The translations under genes were made by a program, and so were the position numbers. Under the pieces are notes generated by a model. That model ran no database searches. It was not told the DNA's origin and saw only the letters and a list, made by a program, of their open reading frames with translations. A stretch of DNA of 64,000 nucleotides, taken from contig NZ_JAFBFW010000006.1 of NCBI RefSeq assembly GCF_016909495.1, positions 310,001 to 374,000 on the forward strand, read 5' to 3'. Positions within the stretch are counted from its first letter, which is position 1; the number at the start of each line of letters is the position of its first letter. This DNA is from Pantoea coffeiphila (GTDB lineage: Bacteria; Pseudomonadota; Gammaproteobacteria; Enterobacterales; Enterobacteriaceae). Shown here in pieces: positions 36,193-46,440 of the stretch.

Positions 36193-37874
36193 GCCAACAG
36201 GTTATTCAGTCTCAGGTGATCTGGAATCGTTTGATTTCGGTGGTAGAAGAGCAGGCGCAGGCGCTGATCCGCACCGCATTCGGTACTGCCACGCGCGAAG
36301 CGGGCGATCTGTCCGCCGGGGTATTTTTACCCGACGGGCGGATGATCGCTCAGGCGGTTACCGGCACGCCGGGGCACGTCAATTCGATGGCGGAGTCGGT
36401 TAAGCATTTCCTGCGTGAATTCCCGCTGGATACCCTACAGCCTGGGGATGTGCTGCTGACCAACGACCCCTGGAAAGGCACCGGACACCTGTACGATATC
36501 ACCATGGTTACGCCGGTATTTCATCACCAGCGCCCGGTGGCGCTGTTTGCCTCTACGCTGCACGTGATTGATATCGGCGGGTTAGGCCCGGGGCCGGACG
36601 GTCAGCAGATCTGGCATGAGGGATTATTCCTGCCGATCCTCAAATTTATCCATGCCGGACGGCTCGACCAGACCGTGCTGAATATCGTGAAGGCCAACGT
36701 TCGGGAACCGGCGCAGGTGGAGGGCGATTTTCTGGCGCTGGTGGCCTGTAACGATGTGGGTGCCCGCCGTCTGCTGACGCTGCTGGACGAGTTTGCCCTG
36801 ACCGATCTGCTGGAGGTGGGCGAGTATATTTTAACGCGCTCCGAGCAGGCGATGCTGGAAGCGGTCAGAAGCTGGCCTGCCGGCAGCTGGGAAAGTGAAC
36901 TGTGGGTTGACGGCTACGACCAGCCGCTGCGGCTACAGGCGAAACTGACCCTCGGCCACGACGGCATTCACGTTGATTTCGCCGGCAGTGCGGGCTTCGT
37001 TGCTAAAGGGATTAACGTCGTCAAGGCCTATACCGACGCCTATACCTCCTTCGGCATTCGTTGCCTGATCGGTGCCGATATTCCCAATAATGCCGGTTCT
37101 CTCGGCGTGATTAAAATTGATGCGCCGGAGGGGTCGATACTCAATGCGCCTTATCCGGCGGCGGTCACCTCTCGCCATATTATTGGCCAGATGCTGCCCG
37201 ATGTGGTGTTCAACTGTCTGCGGCAGGCGCGTCCGGGCGAAGTCCCGGCCGAGGGGGCATCCTGCCTGTGGAATATTCAGCTCTCCGGCGGCCATATTTT
37301 GCCGGAGTACGATGCCGTTAATACCCTGACGCAGCCTCGTTTTTCCATCACCAGTTTTTCAACCGGCGGCACCGGCGCGCGTCCCCGGCTTGACGGGCTG
37401 TCCACCACGTCGTTCCCCAGCGGGGTACGTAACGTGTCGCTGGAGATCCTGGAGTCGATCAGCCCGGTGGTGTTCTGGCGCAAAGAATACCGTCAGGATT
37501 CCGGCGGAGCGGGCCAGCAGCGCGGCGGTCTGGGCCAGGTGATCGAACTGTCTCACGGCCAGGATCTGCCCATGGAGCTGGGTGCTGCCTGGGATCGCAT
37601 CCACTTCCCTGCACAGGGTGCCGAGGGCGGTCTGGCCGGTGCACCGGGCCGGGTGACGCTCTCCACCGGCGAGACGCTGTCCGGTAAAGGTCGGCAGATT
37701 GTGCCGCCGGGCAGTCATCTGATTGTGGAAACGCCCGGCGGCGGCGGGCTGGGGAATCCCCGCGAACGCCATGTCGCCAGCGTTGCCCGCGACCTCACCC
37801 ACCAGCTTATCAGCCCCCAGGCCGCTGCGACAGCGTACGGCCATTCGGCTCAATCAACGAATAAAACGGAGTAA
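36189..37874 (+). CDS. Hydantoinase B/oxoprolinase-family subunit (HyuB), second copy
   Basis: 561 residues, normal HyuB length. Hallmarks are LLTNDPWKGTGHLYDITMVTP, FAGSAGFVAKGINVVKAYT, AAVTSRHIIGQMLPDVVF and the glycine-rich ETPGGGGLGNP close to the C-terminus. Acts with the preceding HyuA as an ATP-dependent cyclic amidohydrolase. Three bases separate it from the binding protein gene. Confidence 0.87.
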   Translation: MSQQVIQSQVIWNRLISVVEEQAQALIRTAFGTATREAGDLSAGVFLPDGRMIAQAVTGTPGHVNSMAESVKHFLREFPLDTLQPGDVLLTNDPWKGTGHLYDITMVTPVFHHQRPVALFASTLHVIDIGGLGPGPDGQQIWHEGLFLPILKFIHAGRLDQTVLNIVKANVREPAQVEGDFLALVACNDVGARRLLTLLDEFALTDLLEVGEYILTRSEQAMLEAVRSWPAGSWESELWVDGYDQPLRLQAKLTLGHDGIHVDFAGSAGFVAKGINVVKAYTDAYTSFGIRCLIGADIPNNAGSLGVIKIDAPEGSILNAPYPAAVTSRHIIGQMLPDVVFNCLRQARPGEVPAEGASCLWNIQLSGGHILPEYDAVNTLTQPRFSITSFSTGGTGARPRLDGLSTTSFPSGVRNVSLEILESISPVVFWRKEYRQDSGGAGQQRGGLGQVIELSHGQDLPMELGAAWDRIHFPAQGAEGGLAGAPGRVTLSTGETLSGKGRQIVPPGSHLIVETPGGGGLGNPRERHVASVARDLTHQLISPQAAATAYGHSAQSTNKTE

Positions 37875-37877
37875 AAC

Positions 37878-39467
37878 ATGCTTGAGACATTTCGCCGCTC
37901 GCTGCTGGCGCTGGCATTAGGAGCCAGCCTGATCGGCGGTGGCGCGCAGGCCGCCGAGCCGCAAAAGGGCGGTACGTTAAATCTGGTGCTGAACTATGAG
38001 CCACCCGCACTGATTGCGCTGACCACGGTCGCCACGCCTGCGCTCAGCGTCAGCGCCAAGGTTACCGAAGGGCTGCTGAGCTATGATTATGAGCTCAATC
38101 CTCAACCCCAGCTGGCAACGAGCTGGGAGGTCAGCCCGGACGGCACGCGATACACCTTCCATCTGCGCCCTGGCGTGAAGTGGCACGACGGGCAGGATTT
38201 CACCTCTGCCGATGTGGCGTTTTCCATTGAGCTGCTGAAAAAGGTGCATCCGCGTGCCTCCAGTACCTTCGCCAACGTCACGAAAGTGGAGACGCCCGAC
38301 CCGCTGACGGCGGTGCTGGTGCTGTCGAAACCCGCCCCCTATCTGATTAAAGCGTTTGCCGCCGCCGAGTCACCGATTGTGCCCAAACACATTTACGACG
38401 GTACTGACGCACTGACCAATCCGCACAACAACGCACCGATTGGCACCGGTCCGTATGTCTTCGACAAGTGGGTGCGTGGCAGCTACATCCTCTATAAGCG
38501 GAATCCTCACTACTGGGATAACAATCGCCCGTACCTGGATCAGCTGGTGGTGAAGTTTATTCCCGATGCGGCAGCGCGCTCGGTGGCGTTTGAAACCGGT
38601 GATGCGGATCTGGGCTATCGTACCCCGGTGGCGCTGAATGATGTGGCGCGGCTGAAAACGCTGCCGCAGCTGGGCTTTGAAACAAAGGGCAACAGCTACT
38701 CCTACAACGTCAGTTCGTTACAGTTCAACCTCGACGATGCGCATTTCAAAGATTTGCGGGTGCGGCAGGCCGTCGCCCATGCCATTAACCGTAATGTGAT
38801 TTTGCAGGTGGCCTACTTTGGTCTGGGCCAGGTGACAGCGTCACCGATTGCGCCGGGGATTAAGGCGTATCACGACCCTTCTCCGTCTCCTTATGACTTT
38901 GATATCAAGAAAGCCAATGCGCTGTTAGATCAGGCGGGCTTTGCCAAAGGCAGCGACGGTACGCGGTTTAGCGTGACGCTGGATTACAACCCAATCTCAG
39001 AGGATCTGCGCAAAACGGCGGAATACACCCGCTCGGCGCTGGCGAAAATCGGTATTAAAGTCACACTGCGCGCTCAGGATCTCTCCAGCTTTGTGCGCCG
39101 CATCTATACCGACAGGGACTTCTCTTTCACCATAAACGGGCACAGCAATCTGTACGACCCGACGGTGGGCGTGCAGCGCGTGTACTGGTCGAAAAACTTC
39201 CGCAAGGGCGTGCCGTTCTCTAATGCATCGGATTATCACAACCCGGAAGTTGACCGTCTGCTGGAAGCCGCTCAGGTGGAAAACGATCCGCAGAAGCGCG
39301 TTGAGGAGTTTAAAGCCTTCCAGAAAATCGTTGAACAGGAACTGCCCGATATTAATCTGATATCACCGCAGTTTATTACTATCTACAACCGCAAGGTTCA
39401 CGATCATTCGGTGACCGCCGACGGCGTGGAGGGGAATCTTTCGCAGGTCTGGCTGGAGAAGCAGTAA
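37878..39467 (+). CDS. Peptide-type ABC transporter substrate-binding protein (SBP family 5)
   Basis: 529 residues; GGAG ribosome binding site, signal peptide MLETFRRSLLALALGASLIG with cleavage after AQA, then GGTLNLVLNYEPP. Family stretches: SPDGTRYTFHLRPGVKWHDGQDFTSADVAFSI and KDLRVRQAVAHAINRNVI. Likely feeds the permeases and ATPase transcribed divergently (33853 to 30279). Linked HyuA/HyuB suggest the ligand is a cyclic amide or blocked peptide. Confidence 0.88.
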   Translation: MLETFRRSLLALALGASLIGGGAQAAEPQKGGTLNLVLNYEPPALIALTTVATPALSVSAKVTEGLLSYDYELNPQPQLATSWEVSPDGTRYTFHLRPGVKWHDGQDFTSADVAFSIELLKKVHPRASSTFANVTKVETPDPLTAVLVLSKPAPYLIKAFAAAESPIVPKHIYDGTDALTNPHNNAPIGTGPYVFDKWVRGSYILYKRNPHYWDNNRPYLDQLVVKFIPDAAARSVAFETGDADLGYRTPVALNDVARLKTLPQLGFETKGNSYSYNVSSLQFNLDDAHFKDLRVRQAVAHAINRNVILQVAYFGLGQVTASPIAPGIKAYHDPSPSPYDFDIKKANALLDQAGFAKGSDGTRFSVTLDYNPISEDLRKTAEYTRSALAKIGIKVTLRAQDLSSFVRRIYTDRDFSFTINGHSNLYDPTVGVQRVYWSKNFRKGVPFSNASDYHNPEVDRLLEAAQVENDPQKRVEEFKAFQKIVEQELPDINLISPQFITIYNRKVHDHSVTADGVEGNLSQVWLEKQ

Positions 39468-39474
39468 GGGATGT

Positions 39475-39499
39475 GGGAAGCCGTCGCTGACGGCTTCCC
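39475..39499. terminator. Bidirectional hairpin between SBP and omptin genes
   Basis: Perfect 11-bp stem GGGAAGCCGTC / GACGGCTTCCC with a 3-base loop between two convergent genes. Only a weak T-rich tail (TCTCG). Confidence 0.65.
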
Positions 39500-39515
39500 T
39501 CTCGCGATGTCAGGA

Positions 39516-40454
39516 TCAGAAGCGATACTGCAGACCCGCGGTCACGGTGTAGTTTTTGTTAGCAATACCGGCCGCATCACCGCCGATTGAGCCAGACTCA
39601 CCGGTGCTGTTGTCGATAATCTGCGTGCCGCCCTTACCTTCTTCGTATTTGCTGTAGCTGAATTCAGCGAAGACTTTGGCGTTCGGCGTCACGTAGTAAC
39701 CGGCATCAACGGACACGCCGTAATAACGGGAGCCGGACGTCTTCTCACGGAAGGTCAGTTCGCGAACATAGTGTTCGTCGTTATCGTGCGCGCGGACCCA
39801 GTCGCTGAATTTGAACTGAGTATTGAATTCAAAGTCATTGAAGCGGTACTGACCCACCAGACCGATATACGGCAGGGTGAAGCGCTGGCTGTAGCCAATG
39901 CCGACCTGATCATTCGGGAAGTTACCCACGGTACTGCCGTTATCGTAGTTGTAAGACCCGCCGGTCGCTGTCCAGCTAAAGCGCGTTTCCTGATAACCGG
40001 CCACGATCCCGGCTTTGTAGTCCTCGCCACGCAGCAGCCAGCCCTTCACGTTCAGGTCATACTCGTTGGCGTAGTTGACGTCGGTGCTCGGGTGAGACGA
40101 ATGGTCGGTCCAGCCTGACTGATTGCTGTTGTCCCAGTCGTAATCATCCATATGACCGGAACCGGATGCCAGCGATGTCCAGCCGCGCGCGTTCAGCGTC
40201 AGGAATGAGTAGGCATCCCAGGAGAAATCCGCTTTCAGGATCGCCACATTTTTGATTTTCCAGTCCAGCTGGCTGAGTTTACGGCCGGTCGTTTCGTCAT
40301 AAACCAGCTCGGTTGATTTGCCGCTCAGCAGGCCCACGGAGGTGGAAACGCTGAGGCTGTCAGAGGATAAATTCGGTATATATTGTGAAGACTCAGCGGA
40401 AGCCGTTCCGGAAATCCCAGCCATCACCATCATGCAGATAATACTTTTTTTCAT
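39516..40454 (-). CDS. Omptin-family outer membrane aspartyl protease
   Basis: 312 residues with signal peptide (cleavage after ASA) and C-terminal aromatic residue (LQYRF) for BAM insertion. The active site is intact: D104/D106 in HMDDYDW and D226/H228 in DNDEHY, corresponding to D83/D85 and D210/H212 of OmpT. The ten-strand barrel pattern of aromatic strands is evident. Omptins cleave antimicrobial peptides and host proteins at basic residues; the family has plasmid-borne Pla-like and chromosomal members in plant and animal pathogens. I see no plasmid genes nearby. Closest subfamily cannot be settled by eye. Confidence 0.9.
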   Translation of the reverse strand: MKKSIICMMVMAGISGTASAESSQYIPNLSSDSLSVSTSVGLLSGKSTELVYDETTGRKLSQLDWKIKNVAILKADFSWDAYSFLTLNARGWTSLASGSGHMDDYDWDNSNQSGWTDHSSHPSTDVNYANEYDLNVKGWLLRGEDYKAGIVAGYQETRFSWTATGGSYNYDNGSTVGNFPNDQVGIGYSQRFTLPYIGLVGQYRFNDFEFNTQFKFSDWVRAHDNDEHYVRELTFREKTSGSRYYGVSVDAGYYVTPNAKVFAEFSYSKYEEGKGGTQIIDNSTGESGSIGGDAAGIANKNYTVTAGLQYRF

Positions 40455-40484
40455 TATATTTCCTGTGGGTAATTATATTAATCC

Positions 40485-40506
40485 TTAAACTGCGCGCGCA
40501 GATTAA
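40485..40506. promoter_or_regulatory. Palindrome before the omptin gene
   Basis: CTGCGCGCGCAG (40490-40501), a perfect 12-bp palindrome flanked symmetrically by TTAA on both sides, 31 to 52 bp upstream of the omptin start. It would fall in the promoter or leader and may be a repressor site. I did not see a canonical PhoP box (repeat spacing is wrong). Confidence 0.4.
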
Positions 40507-40866
40507 AACATGACAAATTGTAAAGCAAGTGTAAGGATTCTATTAAGTTGAAATCGGAATCATGCGGGTGATATGGTGATGGGATGATTCGTAGTTGATT
40601 TTAAAAATCCACCGTCTTATTTCGCGTAATGAAATTTGTCACTGAGTTTATTTTTCCAATGAATAACTTTCATGTTGTGTTAAAAATAACCTGATGTCAG
40701 GATGTGTCGTCACACTTGATAATTATCAGACACCGATATCTTAATAAGCAGAACGGTGGATATCCTCAATCTGAACGCGTCAGGCAGAGCCTGAATGTTA
40801 CGCAGGTTAGGAACATGGAAACGCAACTTAGCGTGCGTTATGACAGGTTTATGGAGAGGTAACCAG

Positions 40867-41283
40867 ATGAAATACAGGGTTTTTATCGCCACAGCGATGC
40901 TGTCCCAGCCCGTCCTTGCCGAAACGGATTACGATAAAGCGGTCAGTGCCTATATTGAATATAACTGCGATTACAATGCCAAGTCTTTAATCAAAGAAGA
41001 GGCAAAAACCCCCTATAACGACCTGATTGAAGCCTGCAAGAAAGGCGCAGCGGATATTAAAAAGTTTATTACCGACTGGCCCGATTTTGGCACCAATGAA
41101 GGTATTATGGCATTCCAGGATACCGTGGCACCCTATGCGAAAGAAGCCAGTGCTGAGGGCGCGTATAAAAACCAGATTTACCAGTATGGCGTGGGCTCAT
41201 GGGGGATTGGTTATATTCAAAGCCCGGCAGCAAAAGCCAATACGGTAAAACAGTGGAAGCAGGGAAAGTTTAAGGTGAAATAA
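40867..41283 (+). CDS. Small secreted protein of unknown function
   Basis: 138 residues from ATG 40867 (GGAGAGG upstream; an open frame back to 40795 lacks such a site). Signal peptide MKYRVFIATAMLSQPVLA, cleaved before ETDYDKAV. The mature part of about 120 residues has two cysteines (NCDYN and EACKKG) that could pair, and no family I recognise. It stands alone between two divergently oriented genes with a hairpin after it. Confidence 0.7.
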   Translation: MKYRVFIATAMLSQPVLAETDYDKAVSAYIEYNCDYNAKSLIKEEAKTPYNDLIEACKKGAADIKKFITDWPDFGTNEGIMAFQDTVAPYAKEASAEGAYKNQIYQYGVGSWGIGYIQSPAAKANTVKQWKQGKFKVK

Positions 41284-41340
41284 CCGCCGGGCGATCCGCC
41301 GATGGATTGCCTTCTGATGACCATTCGTCCGATTCAGAAA

Positions 41341-41362
41341 GCCGCCTGCGTTAACAGGCGGC
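41341..41362 (+). terminator. Hairpin after the small secreted protein gene
   Basis: GCCGCCTG, loop CGTTAA, CAGGCGGC. No T run, so terminator function is uncertain. Confidence 0.45.
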
Positions 41363-41708
41363 AATGTCATCAGAAAAGTACCGAATAGCCTCATCAGGCA
41401 TTCGCGCAAATCATGCCGTAGTTGGTGCCCCTGCACCTGCTGCTCGATTTCGCCCCTACGATCGCATGGGTGGTTTGCGCCATGTCGGCCACAAAGATCT
41501 AAAAACTCGCAGAGAGATCGTCCGTTTATGACAAAGGACAGCGCTGGATAAATAAATCCCTGTTTACGATTGCTATATATTTTCGGGGTAATAATTTTAA
41601 TTTGCCAAACGACATTACCAGGTAATTATTATGTCAGTTTTCTGACTGGAAATTAGATTTTATGACCTTAATTTAACGTTATTATCATAAATTCTACCCC
41701 GTGAAATG
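41363..41708. other. Intergenic gap, no gene seen
   Basis: AT-rich towards the right. A small hairpin GTCAG-TTTT-CTGAC lies near 41634-41647. No supported ORF. Confidence 0.4.
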
Positions 41709-41721
41709 AATGATATTCATT
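41709..41721. promoter_or_regulatory. Candidate Fur box before dosC
   Basis: AATGATATTCATT matches the core of the Fur consensus (AATGATAATCATT) in 12 of 13 positions; matches over the full 19-bp consensus number about 13. It is about 70 bp before the dosC start. Confidence 0.4.
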
Positions 41722-41789
41722 AGTGTTTTCTGCTAAAGCCATGATAAAGTTGTTGTTAAAATCGTCTGTATTCCCACTGGTGTAGAATT

Positions 41790-43169
41790 ATGCAACATGA
41801 GATCGATCAGTACATATCAGTCATTCTTAATGAATGGATTCCTTTAAGAAAGAGCCTACGCGAAGATACCGTGGCGTTATTATCTCAGATAGCTGAATGC
41901 GAGTCGGAAAAACTGACCAGCAAATTCTACGACAGCATGCTGAAAGATCCTGATACCGCCTCGCATCTTTCTTATGAACTGGTTCAGGTGCAGCTGAGTC
42001 GCTCACTGATCAAATGGCTAAAAGCCGTACTTTGCGTGAAGACCGATGAGCTGGAACCGCTGGCTAAACAGCAGTACCACATCGGCGGCGTGCATGCGCG
42101 AATCGGCATTCCCATCCAGTTTGTTCAGCGCGGCTCCCGCCAGATTAAATACGGCATCTACCACTATCTGAAAGAGTATGACGCCGATCGTGCGGTCATT
42201 TTTGAAGTGAAGCATTACTCATCAATGGCTATTGATATGGCGATAGAACTCATGAGTCATGCTTATGCGATGTCGCATCACCGCGCTACGCAGAACGAGG
42301 AGTCCTATCGTCTGCACGTGCTGATGAACAATTCTGACCTGGAGCAGGGCAAGCAGCAGGCGGCCCTGTCCAGCTGGGAAAACACCGTGATGTACGACCT
42401 GGTGAGCGGAGCCAGGAAGACGGAATCGTTAATCAGCCTGTCCAGTTCCGGATTTGGCCTGTGGTTTCGGCATAAATGCGTTAAGAATTTCGGTGAAGAT
42501 CGTAAGGTTAGTGAAATTCGCCAGTTAATCGATGTTATCGACCGGGAAATACTGGCTATTGATACCAGCGTGGAGCTGGAAGTGAAAAAAACGCAGGAAC
42601 TGTTACGCGTTATTCATTCCAACTGCCAGCAGATACATATGAATCTGGAGATGTTATTCAGCGATGCTTCTAATATGAAGGACGGTAAAGATGCGCTGAC
42701 TAATCTGCTCAACAAACGCTATCTGCCAACAATATTAAAACACGAGGTGAGCCTGGCAATTGAAAATAAATTGCCGCTCAGCGTGGCGATAATTGACGCC
42801 GACTACTTTAAGAAAATAAATGATAAATGGGGTCATCCGGTTGGCGACCGTGCGCTGATGCATATTGCCGGGCTGCTGGGCGATAATATCCGCTCAAGCG
42901 ATTATCTGTTCCGCTACGGCGGCGAAGAGTTTTTGCTGATCCTGGTAGAGGCCGGCGAGTTCGACGCCCGCACCTCGCTGGAGCGGATAAGAAGAACGAT
43001 CACCAGTACACCGTTTGAAGTGCTGCCGGGGGAAACTATCCAGATCACCGTCAGTATCGGCTATGCGATCCATAACGGCCATCCTGACTATAACCTGTTA
43101 TTGAAAAACGCTGATGCCGCGTTGTACACCGCGAAGGGTAACGGCAGAAACCGCATCGAGCGTTTTTAA
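41790..43169 (+). CDS. dosC: Globin-coupled diguanylate cyclase DosC
   Basis: 459 residues, matching E. coli DosC (YddV). N-terminal globin-coupled sensor (1-155) with probable heme-ligand H102 in GGVHARIGIPIQFV and distal Tyr47 (SKFYDSML); a helical middle region (170-300); C-terminal GGDEF domain with catalytic GGEEF at 377-381 and an intact product-inhibition site RSSD at 368-371, five residues upstream. Expected to make c-di-GMP in response to oxygen bound to heme. In E. coli it is paired with the phosphodiesterase DosP; there is no dosP next to it here. Confidence 0.88.
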   Translation: MQHEIDQYISVILNEWIPLRKSLREDTVALLSQIAECESEKLTSKFYDSMLKDPDTASHLSYELVQVQLSRSLIKWLKAVLCVKTDELEPLAKQQYHIGGVHARIGIPIQFVQRGSRQIKYGIYHYLKEYDADRAVIFEVKHYSSMAIDMAIELMSHAYAMSHHRATQNEESYRLHVLMNNSDLEQGKQQAALSSWENTVMYDLVSGARKTESLISLSSSGFGLWFRHKCVKNFGEDRKVSEIRQLIDVIDREILAIDTSVELEVKKTQELLRVIHSNCQQIHMNLEMLFSDASNMKDGKDALTNLLNKRYLPTILKHEVSLAIENKLPLSVAIIDADYFKKINDKWGHPVGDRALMHIAGLLGDNIRSSDYLFRYGGEEFLLILVEAGEFDARTSLERIRRTITSTPFEVLPGETIQITVSIGYAIHNGHPDYNLLLKNADAALYTAKGNGRNRIERF

Positions 43170-43250
43170 GTTTGAGATAGTCGTTTAGCGAGTAAACCCC
43201 GTGGCGTAGCATCCCTGCTCCACGCCATCCGGAGTATGAACGGAAGAGAA

Positions 43251-44927
43251 TTAACGCAAAGGCTTGCCGCGAACCGGCGCATCGCCCGCCACGTAGTAGT
43301 CGGCGGTGCTGCGCGGCAGCGGCGCGCGGCCGCGAACGGAGTCGGCAATCTTTTCACCGATCATAATGGTGGTGGCATTCAGATTACCGGTGATAATCAG
43401 CGGCATAATCGAGGCATCCACTACGCGCAGGCCGTCCAGGCCGTGCACGCGCCCTTCTCCGTCGACCACCGCCATCTCGTCGGTGCCCATTTTACAGGTG
43501 CCGCACGGGTGATACGCCGTTTCGCCGTGATTGCGCACAAACTCATCCAGCTCTTCGTCCGTCTGGTACGCGTCACCGGGGCTGATCTCTTTGCCACGGA
43601 AGGCATCCAGCGCAGGCTGATTGATAATCTCACGGGTGATGCGGATTGCCGCACGGAACTCAATCCAGTCCTCTTCATCTGCCATGTAGTTAAACAGAAT
43701 GCTCGGATGCTGGCGCGGATCGCGGGATTTCAGCTGCACGCGGCCCCGGCTTTTGGAGCGCATTGAACCGACGTGGCACTGGAAGCCGTGAGCTTCTACC
43801 GCGTTGGAGCCGTTGTAGTTAATCGCCACCGGCAGGAAGTGATACTGAATATTCGGCCAGGCAAACGCGGCATCGCTGCGGATAAAGCCACCGGCTTCAA
43901 ACTGGTTGCTGGCACCAATACCGGTGCCGTTGAACAGCCACTCCGCGCCGATTTTCGGCTGGTTCCACCATTTGAGCGCCGGGTAAAGCGAAACCGGTTC
44001 TTTACACTCGTACTGCAGGTACATTTCCAGGTGATCCTGCAAGTTCTCACCCACGCCGGGCAGGTCGTGCACCAGCGGGATATCAAACTGCTTTAACAGC
44101 TCGGCCGGGCCCACGCCAGAGCGCTGGAGGATCTGCGGCGAGGCAATCGCCCCGGCGGAGAGCAACACCTCTTTGCGGGCGCTGGCGCGATGCAGCGTAT
44201 CGCCGTCACCCACCAGATATTCCACGCCCACGGCGCGCTTGCCTTCAAACACAATGCGGTTGGTCAGCGCGTGAGTGATGATTTTTAGGTTCGGGCGCGG
44301 TTTGGCCTGGTCCAGGTAGCCGCGTGCGGTGCTGGAGCGGCGGCCTTTCGGCGTCACGAAGCGATCCATCGGGCCGAACCCTTCCTGCTGATAGCCGTTC
44401 AGATCGTCGGTGCGCGGATAGCCTGCCTGCACCCCCGCTTCCACCATTGCCGCGAACAGCGGATTATTGCCCGCTTTCGGCGTGGTGATGCTCACCGGGC
44501 CATCTGCGCCATGCCAGTCGTTGGCACCGGTGTCGCGGTTTTCCAGCTTGCGGTAGTACGGCAGGCAGTCCAGGTAGCTCCAGTTCTCCAGGCCGGGCTG
44601 CTGCGCCCAGCCGTCGAGATCCAGCGCGTTGCCGCGGATATAGCACATGCCGTTAATCAGTGAAGAACCGCCCAGGCCTTTACCGCGCCCGCACTCCATA
44701 CGGCGGTTGTTCATGTGCGGCTCAGGGTCGGTTTCATACGCCCAGTTATAGCGTTTTCCCTGTAGCGGGAAGGCCAGCGCCGCCGGCATCTGCGTACGGA
44801 AATCAAAGCGATAGTCCGGGCCGCCCGCTTCCAGCAGCAGCACGTTAATGTTGGCGTCTTCGGTCAGGCGGGTGGCCAGCACGTTACCTGCCGAACCCGC
44901 ACCGATAATAATGTAATCAAATTCCAT
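43251..44927 (-). CDS. betA: Choline dehydrogenase
   Basis: 558 residues from ATG 44927 (AAAGGAGC upstream; the frame extends upstream to 44981 without need). GMC oxidoreductase: FAD-binding [16 protein letters not shown] at the N-terminus, GMC signatures [16 protein letters not shown] and [16 protein letters not shown], and catalytic His in [10 protein letters not shown]. Oxidises choline to betaine aldehyde at the membrane. Third gene of betIBA. Confidence 0.93.
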   Translation of the reverse strand: MEFDYIIIGAGSAGNVLATRLTEDANINVLLLEAGGPDYRFDFRTQMPAALAFPLQGKRYNWAYETDPEPHMNNRRMECGRGKGLGGSSLINGMCYIRGNALDLDGWAQQPGLENWSYLDCLPYYRKLENRDTGANDWHGADGPVSITTPKAGNNPLFAAMVEAGVQAGYPRTDDLNGYQQEGFGPMDRFVTPKGRRSSTARGYLDQAKPRPNLKIITHALTNRIVFEGKRAVGVEYLVGDGDTLHRASARKEVLLSAGAIASPQILQRSGVGPAELLKQFDIPLVHDLPGVGENLQDHLEMYLQYECKEPVSLYPALKWWNQPKIGAEWLFNGTGIGASNQFEAGGFIRSDAAFAWPNIQYHFLPVAINYNGSNAVEAHGFQCHVGSMRSKSRGRVQLKSRDPRQHPSILFNYMADEEDWIEFRAAIRITREIINQPALDAFRGKEISPGDAYQTDEELDEFVRNHGETAYHPCGTCKMGTDEMAVVDGEGRVHGLDGLRVVDASIMPLIITGNLNATTIMIGEKIADSVRGRAPLPRSTADYYVAGDAPVRGKPLR

Positions 44928-44949
44928 GAGTTGCTCCTTTAAGCTGGGA

Positions 44950-46422
44950 TTAAAACACCGACTGGAAGGTGGCCATCTCAATCTGTACTGACTTCAACTG
45001 CGTGTAGTTTTGCAGCGTCATCACGCCGTTTTCGCGGCCGATGCCTGAATGCTTGTAGCCGCCCACCGGCATTTCAGCGGCGGATTCGCCCCAGGTATTA
45101 ATCCAGCAGATACCGGCCTCAAGCTGGTGGATCACGCGGTGCGCGCGGTTCAGGTCGCGGGTGACCACACCGGCGGCCAGGCCGAACTCGGTGTTGTTGG
45201 CGCGGCGAATCACTTCTTCTTCATCGTCGTAACTGAGGATCGACATCACCGGGCCGAAGATCTCTTCGCGGACGATGGTCATCTCGTCGTGGCAGTCGGT
45301 AAACACCGTTGGTGCCACCCACGCACCGTTGTCGAAGCCTTCGCCGGTTAAGCGCTCACCGCCGCACAGCACGCGTGCGCCTTCGGCTTTGCCGCTGTCG
45401 ATAAAACGCATCACGTTGTCGCGGTGGGCGAAGCTGACCAGCGGGCCGAAGTTGGTTTGCGGATCGTTGAGGTCACCGGCGCGAATACGGGAAACGCGGA
45501 AGCGGATTTTGGCTTCAAACGCGCTCTTCAGCGCCGACGGAATAAACACCCGGGTGCCGTTGGTACAGACCTGGCCGGAGCTGTAGAAGTTGGCCATCAT
45601 GGCGATATCCGCTGCCAGATCCAGATCGGCATCGTCGAAGATAATCAGCGGCGATTTACCGCCCAGCTCCATCGTCACTTCTTTCAACGTTGAGCCTGCG
45701 GCGTTGGCCATCACCTTCTTGCCGCTCACGACGCCACCGGTAAAGGAGACTTTGTCGATACCCGGATGCTCGGTCAGCAGCTGTCCGGTGACCGCACCGA
45801 TGCCAGGCAGTACGTTAAACACGCCGTCCGGCACGCCCGCCTCGGTGTAGATTTCAGCCAGCTTCAGCGCGGTCAGTGGGGTGACTTCGCTCGGTTTGAA
45901 GATCATCGCATTACCGGCGGCCAGCGCCGGAGCGGATTTCCACAGGGCGATCTGGATTGGGTAGTTCCACGCGCCGATACCGGCCACCACGCCCAGCGGC
46001 TCGCGGCGGGTGTAAACGAAGGACGTTTCGCGCAGCGGGATCTGCTGACCTTCCAGTGAAGGTGCCAGCCCGGCGTAATACTCCAGCACGTCCGCACCGG
46101 TGACGATATCAACGCTGGCGGTTTCGCTCAGCGGTTTACCGGTATCCAGCGTTTCTAATTCTGCCAGCGCGTCGTTGCGCTCGCGCAGGATGTCGACCGC
46201 ACGGCGTAAAATACGTGAGCGTTCCATGGCGGTCATCGCGGCCCAGATCTTCTGGCCTTTGCGCGCGGATTCGACGGCGCGGTTGACGTCGGCGGCACCG
46301 GCGGCGTGAACCTGGGCCAGCACTTCACCGTTCGCGGGGTTGATGGTGTCGAAACGCTCACCGCTTTCTGCTGCGACGTAGCCGCCATCAATATAGAGTT
46401 TCTGCTCCGGGAATCGTGACAT
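44950..46422 (-). CDS. betB: Betaine aldehyde dehydrogenase
   Basis: 490 residues. ALDH superfamily with NAD site [22 protein letters not shown], general base Glu in [10 protein letters not shown] and catalytic Cys in [12 protein letters not shown]. Converts betaine aldehyde to glycine betaine, the compatible solute. Follows betI and precedes betA with 22-bp spacing. Confidence 0.93.
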   Translation of the reverse strand: MSRFPEQKLYIDGGYVAAESGERFDTINPANGEVLAQVHAAGAADVNRAVESARKGQKIWAAMTAMERSRILRRAVDILRERNDALAELETLDTGKPLSETASVDIVTGADVLEYYAGLAPSLEGQQIPLRETSFVYTRREPLGVVAGIGAWNYPIQIALWKSAPALAAGNAMIFKPSEVTPLTALKLAEIYTEAGVPDGVFNVLPGIGAVTGQLLTEHPGIDKVSFTGGVVSGKKVMANAAGSTLKEVTMELGGKSPLIIFDDADLDLAADIAMMANFYSSGQVCTNGTRVFIPSALKSAFEAKIRFRVSRIRAGDLNDPQTNFGPLVSFAHRDNVMRFIDSGKAEGARVLCGGERLTGEGFDNGAWVAPTVFTDCHDEMTIVREEIFGPVMSILSYDDEEEVIRRANNTEFGLAAGVVTRDLNRAHRVIHQLEAGICWINTWGESAAEMPVGGYKHSGIGRENGVMTLQNYTQLKSVQIEMATFQSVF

Positions 46423-46440
46423 GGTATCTCCTTTCTCAGG

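Noticed and set aside
40485-40506. PhoP box before the omptin gene
   Set aside because: TTTAA-like repeats are present but their spacing does not fit the 11-bp PhoP repeat.
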